From positions 186,001 through 250,000 of the forward strand of contig NZ_JBLXIK010000002.1 of NCBI RefSeq assembly GCF_048269565.1: DNA of 64,000 nucleotides, given 5' to 3'. Positions 57,290 to 63,636 of the stretch are shown piece after piece (the first letter of the stretch is position 1; each line of letters opens with the position of its first letter). This DNA comes from Maricaulis sp048269565. Lineage in GTDB: Bacteria > Pseudomonadota > Alphaproteobacteria > Caulobacterales > Maricaulaceae. The notes beneath the pieces were generated by a model. The model did no database searches, was not told where the DNA came from, and saw only the letters and a program-made list of their open reading frames with translations. The translations under genes were made by a program, and so were the position numbers.

Positions 57290-57924
57290 GCGAACTGCTC
57301 CTGTGAAATGGGTTTGCTGCGAACCGAGAGCTTCTCGGCGATCCGGTGCGGGAAGCCGGTGCTGCCGAACAGCATCGTCGCCCCGTCGGGACGGCCGAGC
57401 GGAACAAAGCCCAGCCGCGACATCAGCTTTTCGCCTTCCACCGAACGGGCGCGGGCATAGACGCGGATATCGCAATAAACCCCGTACCAGACCGCCAGCA
57501 GCCCGCGCAGCGATGCCGCCTGGTCCATCGGCGAGCGCCCAGCCATGCCCCAGGACAACAGGGCATGGGCCGTTTCGGTCGGGCCGCACACCCATTCGCG
57601 CCGCGCATTGGCAAAGCCGAACTCGCCAGCGAGAAGAGCGTCCACCCCGGCCTGCGTCAGGGGAATGGAAGCGAGCAGGGCATTGGCCTTGCCGTTCTTG
57701 CGGCGCAATTGCAGGGCCCGCCCGGTCCAGGACTGGACGCGCCAGAGCGCTTCAGGCCCGGCGACCTCGCCTTCGATCAACTCGTCAGCGAGCCGGTGAA
57801 ATTCATCGATCTGGTTTTCATGAACCTGCGTGAAACCATATTCGCCGACAGCTGCATGAAGTTGGGCGTCCTGAAATTGAACGCCTGACCGGGATCGGTT
57901 AGGGTCGTCGATTGTACTACGCAT
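57286..57924 (-). CDS. Acyltransferase-like protein, first gene of the LysR-linked operon
   Basis: A 212-aa soluble protein that I cannot assign with certainty. The core ALQLRRKNGKANALLASIPLTQAGVDALLAGEF looks like the beta-2 to beta-4 region of the GNAT fold. YGVYCDIRVYARARSVEGEKLMSRLGFVPLG near residue 155-185 resembles the beta-5/alpha-4 'LGF' end. The acetyl-CoA pyrophosphate loop is not obvious, so it may be a divergent or inactive GNAT. The ATG at 57924 follows AGGG by about nine bases. It is the promoter-proximal gene, 76 bp from the divergent LysR gene, and overlaps the GNAT gene. Confidence 0.65.
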   Translation of the reverse strand: MRSTIDDPNRSRSGVQFQDAQLHAAVGEYGFTQVHENQIDEFHRLADELIEGEVAGPEALWRVQSWTGRALQLRRKNGKANALLASIPLTQAGVDALLAGEFGFANARREWVCGPTETAHALLSWGMAGRSPMDQAASLRGLLAVWYGVYCDIRVYARARSVEGEKLMSRLGFVPLGRPDGATMLFGSTGFPHRIAEKLSVRSKPISQEQFA

Positions 57925-58000
57925 TGGGCTACCCTGTTTCGGATTGTCCCAATTGGCTTAACATCGCCGCTGCTCACGCGGCCTCTTCGAAGTTGGAATA

Positions 58001-58978
58001 GTGGATAGTCACGAAACAGCCATCAGCCTGCGTCGCAACGTGTTTGACTGGGACGACCTCCAGATTTTCCACGCTGTCGCGACGACAGGCTCCATGAGCG
58101 GTGCCGCCGCAGCGCTCGGCTGCCAGCAACCGACCGTCAGCAAGCGCATGCGTCAGCTTGAGAGCCGGCTCGGAGCGCAGCTGATCGACCGGCGCGCCGA
58201 TGGTATCGTGCTGACCCAGGCCGGCGAGGCAGCACTGGACTATGTGCGCACCATGCAGCGTTCGGCGCAGCAGCTTGAGTCACGCATTTCCGGCACCGAC
58301 AGCGCCAATACTGGCGATGTGACCCTGCACGCGTCCGACGGACTGTCGACCTATTGGCTGGCCCGCCACATGCCGCGCTTCATGCGTGTCAATCCGGGCA
58401 TAAACCTTCACCTCCTGCGCCCGGGCACCGGGGCGGGGCCCGCACCAGACCTTTCCATCACTTTCACGCGTGACAAGGATATGGACGCGCCGACTTCGGC
58501 GCTGGGCACGATGCACTACATGCCCTTCGCCTCACGCGAATTCATCAATTCCTATGGCGTGCCAAAATCGACCCACGACCTGCTCAATCTGCGATTCCTG
58601 AAACTGGAGCAGTATGACCGCGGTCTCTCGCTCTGGGAAAACCGGAATGAGATTGTGGATGCATACATAAATTATGCATTCCGGACGGACGTAAGCTCTA
58701 TCCTGTTGGAAACAATTATACATGGCGGTGGAATCGCCATGGCGCCAACCTATCTGGCTGCGCTGTATCCGGACGAATTGGTCGTGCTTGACTATGATGT
58801 TAAACAGGACGTGCGATTTTGGCTCAAATATCTCCCCGGCAGCCAGCGCGTCGGACGTACAAAGTGTGTAGGTGACTGGATTAACGGAATTTTCGACCCT
58901 ACGAATAACCCTTGGTTTCGTGAGGAATTCTGTCACCCCGGCGAATTCTGCGAAATCGAAGTGATAAAACCGAAGTGA
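58001..58978 (+). CDS. LysR-type transcriptional regulator, divergent from the four-gene operon
   Basis: A 325-aa LTTR. The winged-HTH is at about residues 18-77 (LQIFHAVATTGSMSGAAAALGCQQPTVSKRMRQLESRLGAQLIDRR). The effector domain follows. The GTG at 58001 has GGA upstream. The 76-bp gap to the divergent operon is a classical LTTR arrangement, so it probably controls the 57924 operon and itself. Codons in the last 120 residues are noticeably more AT-rich than the surroundings, for example the ATA/ATT-rich stretch around 58650-58730. It may have been acquired or be evolving quickly. The effector is unknown. Confidence 0.88.
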   Translation: MDSHETAISLRRNVFDWDDLQIFHAVATTGSMSGAAAALGCQQPTVSKRMRQLESRLGAQLIDRRADGIVLTQAGEAALDYVRTMQRSAQQLESRISGTDSANTGDVTLHASDGLSTYWLARHMPRFMRVNPGINLHLLRPGTGAGPAPDLSITFTRDKDMDAPTSALGTMHYMPFASREFINSYGVPKSTHDLLNLRFLKLEQYDRGLSLWENRNEIVDAYINYAFRTDVSSILLETIIHGGGIAMAPTYLAALYPDELVVLDYDVKQDVRFWLKYLPGSQRVGRTKCVGDWINGIFDPTNNPWFREEFCHPGEFCEIEVIKPK

Positions 58979-59002
58979 AAAAATCAGGACTGTGAGGCGA
59001 TT

Positions 59003-59389
59003 ATGAGTGCTAGAGGCCCAACGAGTATCGACCAGCACGTCGGCGCTCGCCTTCGCCTGCGGCGCAGCCTGCTGGAGATGAGTCAGTCCGAGCTCGGCGA
59101 AAAGCTCGGCGTGACATTTCAACAAGTGCAAAAGTATGAACGCGGCACCAATCGCATTGGCGCCAGCCGGCTTTTCCACGTTGCACGCGTGATGGAAGTC
59201 CCGGTTTCCTATTTCTTCGAAGGCCTCGACACTGAAGGCACTTCCGAGTTGAAGGGTCCGGATTCGGAAACGCTCTACGACTTCATCGCCAGCCCTGATG
59301 GCCTGGCCCTGGCGTCAGCATTTTCCGGAATTCGCGACCAGACCGTCCGCCGCCGCGTCATCGACCTTCTGAGATCACTCTCGGTCTGA
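59003..59389 (+). CDS. XRE-type helix-turn-helix regulator
   Basis: A 128-aa protein. The HTH is at about residues 14-68: GARLRLRRSLLEMSQSELGEKLGVTFQQVQKYERGTNRIGASRLFHVARVMEVPVSYFFEG. This matches the Caulobacterales-type short XRE regulators. A C-terminal helical tail ends in RRRVIDLLRSLSV. It starts 24 bp after the LysR stop, so it may be in the same transcript. It ends at a clear terminator at 59467-59508. Targets are unknown. Confidence 0.88.
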   Translation: MSARGPTSIDQHVGARLRLRRSLLEMSQSELGEKLGVTFQQVQKYERGTNRIGASRLFHVARVMEVPVSYFFEGLDTEGTSELKGPDSETLYDFIASPDGLALASAFSGIRDQTVRRRVIDLLRSLSV

Positions 59390-59466
59390 TCCTCCGCCGG
59401 CACCTGTCTGCCGGATGAACGCAGCCGTCACGGTTTTGCCCGGACGCGGTCGTGCTCACGCCTTAC

Positions 59467-59508
59467 GAACCCCTCAGCTTGAGACCTTCAAAGCTGAGGG
59501 GTTCTTTT
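59467..59508 (+). terminator. Intrinsic terminator after the XRE regulator
   Basis: GAACCCCTCAGCTT (59467-59480) pairs with AAGCTGAGGGGTTC (59491-59504) around a 10-base loop. TTTT follows at 59505-59508. It sits about 78 bases after the stop of the gene at 59003-59389. Confidence 0.9.
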
Positions 59509-59815
59509 ATGCGACTGAAACCAACCGGAAATCCGCCCGCGCACACCGGCACCGCGAACGCGCAGGACAGCCGGCCCATGGCCCACCCATGGTTCCACCT
59601 GAACCGCGCGGCCCGTCACTCCGCCTCATCGCTCGATCTGGCAGCCGCTGCGAAATTCAGCCAGAAATCCTGAGGCAGCGCGCTGATGCCGCGGATGACG
59701 GCACACCCGTGGTGATGATTCAGCGGGGCATCACAGCGATCGCCGGTGCACAGGCCTGCGCCGGGTGCCGGTCACCCGAAGGTGGCACCAAACTCTGCTC
59801 ATATCCGGAAGAGAA
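59509..59815. other. Gene-free stretch before the integrated element
   Basis: Apart from the terminator ending at 59508 and the tRNA fragment starting at 59816, no gene is supported. A short frame starting at the ATG at 59509 gives about 54 residues of Pro/Ala/His-rich sequence with no ribosome site. A longer frame (59415-59903) crosses the terminator and the tRNA fragment and is rejected. Confidence 0.5.
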
Positions 59816-59866
59816 TGGAGCGGGCGATGAGATTCGAACTCACGACATTCACCTTGGCAAGGTGAA
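59816..59866 (-). pseudogene. 3' half of a tRNA-Gly(GCC) gene, left attachment-site remnant
   Basis: Read on the minus strand, the sequence gives an anticodon stem-loop TCACC-TTGCCAA-GGTGA (anticodon GCC). A variable region, a T arm GTGAG-TTCGAAT-CTCAT and the acceptor 3' strand CGCCCGCTCCA follow. The 5' acceptor strand and D arm are missing: the sequence to the right does not contain GCGGGCG. This is the typical displaced 3' tRNA end left when an element integrates into a tRNA gene, and a tyrosine recombinase gene starts 160 bp away. The restored full tRNA should lie at the far end of the element, beyond this window. Confidence 0.85.
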
Positions 59867-60025
59867 CGTCGCTATTTTCCTCGCGTGTTACCGGTTTTCC
59901 TAGACTGTCTCAAACAGCTGAATTATAATGCTTCTCATGGCATTGGCGTTCCGGTCATGTCCCCAGCGTTACCTTCGCGGTGCTGGGACGGTGCTGGAAA
60001 AGCCAAGAATTGAGGAGCAGGGCAG

Positions 60026-61288
60026 ATGAATACGAACAAGCGGGAACGCATCTCGAAACGGACGGTTGACGCGGCGCTTGCCGGGGAGCGCAAGTACATC
60101 GTTTGGGATATCGACCTGAAAGGCTTCGGCGTCCGGATCATGCCGAGCGCCGTGAAGACCTATTTCATCGCCTATCGCGCCGCCGGCGGCGGTCGCGGTG
60201 CGCCTCAGCGCGAATACACAATCGGCCGGCATGGCCAGATCACCGCTGAGCAGGCGCGCACAGAGGCCGCGAAGCTCCTGGGCTCGGTTCGCTTCGGAGC
60301 GGACCCGGCAGCGGACCGCACATCGTCGCGTGCCGAGCTGTCGGTGTCTGAGCTGTGCGACCTCTACCTGGCTGAGGGCGTGGCGACCAAGAAGGCGTCC
60401 ACGCTCGTCAATGACCGGCAGCGCATCGCGCGCCACATCAAGCCATTGATCGGTCGCAAGCGCGTGTCCGCTGTCTCCTCTGGCGATATCGAGCGCCTGC
60501 AGCAGGATATCGCCACCGGCAAGACGGCGGTGCGGGTGACGAAGGAACGCAAGCGCACAGATCCTGCAGCCACGGGCGGCAAGGGCGCGGCGTCCCGCAC
60601 TGTTGGACAGCTGGGGGCCATCTTCGCGTTCGCGGTCAAGCGTGGCCTGCGCTCCGACAATCCCGTGATCGGGGTGAAGCGCTACAAGGACGGCCAATCG
60701 CACCGCTTTCTCTCGACCGATGAGATGGGCAAGCTGGGAACGGCCCTGCTCAACTCGACCGCCAACACAATGGGCCGGGACATTATCCGCCTGCTGATAC
60801 TCACGGGTGCGCGCAAGGGTGAGATCGAGCAGCTGCGTTGGAGCGAAGTCGATTTCCAGCGTTCGTGCCTGCTGCTCGCTGATTCGAAGACGGGCGCGAA
60901 GGCCGTTCCGGTTGGCGCGGCCGTCCTGGAGTTGCTGCAGGCCGTCAAGCGCACAGTGGGCTCGCCCTTCGTGTTTCCGTCCGAGACGGACCCGACCAAG
61001 CATTTCGTCGGTACGCCAAAGGTATGGCGGCAGGTGCGCGCTGCGGCCGGGCTTCATGAGGTCCGCCTGCACGATCTGCGTCACAGCTATGCGAGCGCCG
61101 CTGCCGCTGGAGGCCTGTCCCTGCAGCTGATCGGCCGGCTGCTGGGCCACCAGAACGTCAAGACCACCGCTCAGTATGCCCACCTGGCGAATGATCCAGT
61201 GATGCAGGCGGCGGAACGCACCTCCACTGTCGTGGCTGCAGCCCTGTCCGGGCACTCTGCTGAGGTGATCACCCTCAAGAAGGCTTAA
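60026..61288 (+). CDS. Tyrosine recombinase/integrase of the integrated element
   Basis: A 420-aa integrase of the P4/DUF4102-type. The N-terminal arm-binding domain (WDIDLKGFGVRIMPSAVKTYFIAYRA, about residues 27-52) is followed by a SAM-like core-binding domain and the catalytic domain. Catalytic residues are visible: Arg263 in LTGARKGEIEQLRW, Lys288 in DSKTG, His349 and Arg352 in RLHDLRHSYAS, His375 in LLGHQNVKTTAQY, and the nucleophile Tyr384. All are intact, so it is probably active. It starts next to the tRNA-Gly fragment, which identifies the attachment site. AGGAG precedes the start. Confidence 0.95.
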   Translation: MNTNKRERISKRTVDAALAGERKYIVWDIDLKGFGVRIMPSAVKTYFIAYRAAGGGRGAPQREYTIGRHGQITAEQARTEAAKLLGSVRFGADPAADRTSSRAELSVSELCDLYLAEGVATKKASTLVNDRQRIARHIKPLIGRKRVSAVSSGDIERLQQDIATGKTAVRVTKERKRTDPAATGGKGAASRTVGQLGAIFAFAVKRGLRSDNPVIGVKRYKDGQSHRFLSTDEMGKLGTALLNSTANTMGRDIIRLLILTGARKGEIEQLRWSEVDFQRSCLLLADSKTGAKAVPVGAAVLELLQAVKRTVGSPFVFPSETDPTKHFVGTPKVWRQVRAAAGLHEVRLHDLRHSYASAAAAGGLSLQLIGRLLGHQNVKTTAQYAHLANDPVMQAAERTSTVVAAALSGHSAEVITLKKA

Positions 61289-61634
61289 CCGGGCTCGTCA
61301 GAGCCTGCGACCCGCCCCGAGGATGGGGGGATGGGGCCACACCCGCGCGTGGAAATGGGCGCGGCGCCAGCTACCGGCAGGATATGCCGGTTGTCGCGGT
61401 CATCATTCCGATGAGTGATCGGGATCGGGGCGGCGGCGGCGCACGCCCGCACCAGCAATCATTCAGCGAGCCGATCTATACTGATCAATTACTTACGTGT
61501 CGGGGATGCGGCGCGGGTCCTCCTCTGGGCCTGTCCGGATACGGGGCGTCTGAGCCCCGGCCCTCGCTAGGCACACAGGTTTTTAACATGGTTGACACAA
61601 CTGGTTTACATTCCTGCCAAATGGCAACCTGTGC

Positions 61635-61646
61635 TTTACATGTAAA
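61635..61646. promoter_or_regulatory. 12-bp palindrome TTTACATGTAAA
   Basis: A perfect dyad in the AT-rich patch, flanked by further TTTACA copies at 61605 and 61671. It is a plausible binding site for an element-encoded regulator; no gene is placed to show which. Confidence 0.4.
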
Positions 61647-61770
61647 CATAGCAGATCAAGATGCAGGCTCATTTACAGTAATATGAAGTATTGAGAAGCG
61701 TACATAGCCTCAAGAGTATTGCCGGACGTCAACGCTGAGGGTTGACTGTTTACACAATCGGAGAATTTCG

Positions 61771-61893
61771 GTGGGAACTGGTGGGAACGGTGGGAACGGT
61801 TGGCCGGATTTTCAGCCTGGGCAAGCGATGCCACCGATTGCGGCAGGGCCTCACTCATTCTCTCAGATGGGAACTGGTGGGAACTGGTGGGAG
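61771..61893. repeat. Iteron-like GTGGGAAC repeats in two clusters
   Basis: Three copies of a 9-10-base GTGGGAAC(T/G)G unit lie at 61771-61800 and two to three more at 61867-61893, in the same orientation. The copies are spaced about ten bases, one helical turn. Such iterons mark replication origins or repressor sites in plasmids and phages; the role here is not shown. Confidence 0.6.
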
Positions 61894-62131
61894 CCACCTC
61901 GCCCGGCCCGCTCCACCGAACGCCGTTCGCCGGGGCGGATCCTGCCGGCACCCACACCGCGTCCGCTTCCTCTCGCTGGGGAAAGCCCGTGACACGCAGG
62001 GACGGCCCCGCGCGCGGGTGTGGCCCCATCCCCCCGATTGTCGCGGCGTGATCGCGGGCACGCGACAAATGGCTTGCATGGAACTATCCTGCAGCCAGAG
62101 GCCGCACGGCGGCATCATAGTGGAGGCGACG

Positions 62132-62620
62132 TTGAAGCTTTTTCAGACAATTGGCCTTGCTGCCGCGATCCTGGGTGGCCTCGGGACGGCGGCTGACGCT
62201 CAGGACTGGAGCCCATGGGAGCGCGCACACTCAGTCGCACGGCTTGATGATTTCTATGTGATCCGCGACGGCGGTCCCTGCTACGTCAAGCAGAGCTATG
62301 CCAGCAATTCGTCGCGCATGGACCTAGTTTACAGTTCGGCGAGAGGCCTCGCATTGATTACACCGTTCAGCACAATGCCAGATCAGATTCTCTATGAGGT
62401 TGATCCCGCTGGCGCGGTGCCGGCACACACCCTGCCGAGAAGCTATTTTCGACACGCCAACGCCATCGGACTACCTCCCGGCTTGGTAGACCAAATGAAG
62501 CAAGGGCAATCGCTCATGGTCATGGCGCAGGTCCGTGGCCAATGGTCCCATGTCCAGACATTCCCGCTGATGGGGTTCACCGCCGCTGTGCGCCAGCTAT
62601 CGGAGCCCCCTTGCGCCTGA
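62132..62620 (+). CDS. Secreted protein, about 162 aa, unknown (TTG start)
   Basis: GGAGG lies six bases before a TTG at 62132, which starts a good signal peptide: KLFQTIGLAAAILGGLGTAADAQ. The mature domain begins DWSPWERAHSVARLDDFYVIRDGGPCYVKQSY. It has two cysteines (in GGPCYV and the C-terminal EPPCA) that may pair. The fold looks like a small beta-rich periplasmic domain, similar in size and pattern to IalB/DUF1176-like proteins, but I do not claim that family. It lies between the inverted repeat and the tRNA-Phe fragment. Confidence 0.55.
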   Translation: MKLFQTIGLAAAILGGLGTAADAQDWSPWERAHSVARLDDFYVIRDGGPCYVKQSYASNSSRMDLVYSSARGLALITPFSTMPDQILYEVDPAGAVPAHTLPRSYFRHANAIGLPPGLVDQMKQGQSLMVMAQVRGQWSHVQTFPLMGFTAAVRQLSEPPCA

Positions 62621-62643
62621 CGGGCTGTGCACGCCCCAGCGTC

Positions 62644-62696
62644 GCAGCGGATTGAAAATCCGCGTGTCGGTGGTGCGAATCCGCCCCCGGGCACCA
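62644..62696 (+). pseudogene. 3' half of a tRNA-Phe(GAA) gene, second attachment-site remnant
   Basis: The sequence reads GCAGCGGA-TTGAAAA-TCCGC, an anticodon stem-loop with anticodon GAA. The variable region GTGTC, a T arm GGTGG-TGCGAAT-CCGCC and the acceptor 3' end CCCGGGCACCA follow. The 5' acceptor strand and D arm are absent upstream. The T loop has TGC instead of the universal TTC (U55 replaced by G), so the copy is not functional and is probably decaying. Such a fragment marks an end of an element integrated in tRNA-Phe. Confidence 0.8.
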
Positions 62697-62749
62697 CCAC
62701 GGGTCTGCTGCGGCTCGATGGTAGGGCGGAAGCTTCCCAAGCTTACGCC

Positions 62750-63217
62750 CTAACCACCGTGCTCAGGCGCTGGGGCCATCCCCGCCAACGGATTGACCAG
62801 GCGCTCGAGCCCGCGAACCTGGTCCATTCCGTCCGTCATGTAGTTCGCGAGAAGCGGGCTCCACACGCTGCCGGCCGGATCCTCGATAGCCTGCAGCAGG
62901 AATGACCTCACAGCGTACAGATTGCGCTCGCAGCGCATTTCCATCGCGTCGGCACAGGCCGGGCTCGCCCTGGGCAGGTCCATGGCGTCTGCAGAGGCCA
63001 TCAGCAGGTGCAGGAACGCGCCCTCTGCCGAGCGGGGCCGCACCCAAGAGGCCGCCTCCTCCACGGCTTTAAGGCGCTTCGTGATCGCCTGTGCGGCCGG
63101 ATCGCCAAAGCCACCGGCTTCCTCAGCCTCGGCGAGCGCGATCAGGAGGGCGGCGGTTTCGCCGGCAAAGCGGGCCGATGGGCAGGTGCTGCCTGCGGTC
63201 AGATCAGATTGAAACAT
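62750..63217 (-). CDS. Hypothetical protein of the element, 155 aa
   Basis: A largely alpha-helical acidic protein: FAGETAALLIALAEAEEAGGFGDPAAQAITKRLKAVEEAASW, then GAFLHLLMASADAMDL, then MEMRCERNLYAVRSFLLQAIEDPAG. The ATG at 63217 follows CGGAG; in-frame starts upstream (63244, 63271) would run into the palindromic operator region. It is divergent from the HTH gene with a dyad between them. No family is recognised; small helical proteins of this type are common phage/island cargo. Confidence 0.55.
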   Translation of the reverse strand: MFQSDLTAGSTCPSARFAGETAALLIALAEAEEAGGFGDPAAQAITKRLKAVEEAASWVRPRSAEGAFLHLLMASADAMDLPRASPACADAMEMRCERNLYAVRSFLLQAIEDPAGSVWSPLLANYMTDGMDQVRGLERLVNPLAGMAPAPEHGG

Positions 63218-63275
63218 TGGGTGCTCCGTGTTCGTGGCTTCCATTGCGCAGCGCCTGGCGTGTACCGGCATAGCG

Positions 63276-63298
63276 AAGCGTCAATATATATGACGCTT
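63276..63298. promoter_or_regulatory. Palindromic operator AAGCGTCA-N7-TGACGCTT
   Basis: The perfect 8-bp arms surround ATATATA between the divergent hypothetical gene and the HTH gene. The site lies about 60 bp from one start and 80 bp from the other and overlaps possible -10 elements, so it is a likely binding site of the HTH regulator encoded next to it. Confidence 0.6.
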
Positions 63299-63378
63299 TG
63301 GAATTGGCAAACGGATCAATCCTGATATTGTCCGATGCCACGCCATGCCATCGTGATGGCGGCTGAAAGGATGCCCGC

Positions 63379-63636
63379 ATGTTGACTGCTGAAGCCTGCC
63401 GCGCCGGCCGCGCCCTTCTGGGGTGGGGGCTTGAAGACCTTGCCGGGGCGAGCGGCATTGCTGCCGGCACGCTGTCGCGGATCGAGAATGGCCGCACGAT
63501 GCGCGCCGGCACCATGAAGAAGCTGGTGGACGCCTTCGGGGCCAATGGCGTCGAGATCGTGAAGACAGAAGACCGCACCGGGGCGGTGCTGATCTATGCC
63601 CGCCGAACGGCGTTCGCTGGGGATGCTCAATCGTGA
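63379..63636 (+). CDS. Small HTH (XRE-like) regulator of the element
   Basis: An 85-aa protein with one HTH: LTAEACRAGRALLGWGLEDLAGASGIAAGTLSRIENGRTMRAGTMKKLVDAF. A short beta tail follows (GVEIVKTEDRTGAVLIYARR). The length and layout match short Cro/CI-type or 'GlxA-like' XRE regulators found in phages and islands. AAAGG stands eight bases before the ATG. A TTGGCA-N16-TATTGT promoter-like sequence lies upstream near 63304-63331. Its stop overlaps a GTG-start frame (GTGA), so a downstream gene is translationally coupled. Confidence 0.8.
   Translation: MLTAEACRAGRALLGWGLEDLAGASGIAAGTLSRIENGRTMRAGTMKKLVDAFGANGVEIVKTEDRTGAVLIYARRTAFAGDAQS

Larger units (their letters stand above)
61325..62035. 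repeat. 25-bp perfect inverted repeats bracketing about 710 bp
   Basis: The left arm is 61325-61349, beginning GGGGGGATGGGGCCACAC and ending CGCGCG. Its exact reverse complement is 62011-62035. The arms point toward each other with about 660 bp between them. No target duplication or transposase is visible, so a simple insertion sequence is unlikely; a MITE-like or phage-derived boundary is possible. Confidence 0.75.
61289..62131. other. 843-bp gene-poor stretch inside the element
   Basis: No convincing protein gene. It contains the left arm of a 25-bp inverted repeat (61325-61349), an AT-rich patch at about 61580-61690 with TTTACA repeats and a TTTACATGTAAA palindrome (61635-61646), two groups of GTGGGAAC repeats (61771-61800 and 61867-61893), and the right arm of the inverted repeat (62011-62035). 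Frames through the repeats are Trp/Gly/Asn-rich artefacts. Confidence 0.55.

Noticed and set aside
59816..59890. Functional tRNA-Gly gene
   Set aside because: The D arm and 5' acceptor strand are missing, so only the 3' half is present.
59415..59903. 162-residue frame between the XRE gene and the integrase
   Set aside because: It reads through an intrinsic terminator and the tRNA-Gly fragment and has no ribosome site.
61771..61893. CRISPR array
   Set aside because: Units are 9-10 bases with no regular 25-40-base spacers and no cas genes in the window.
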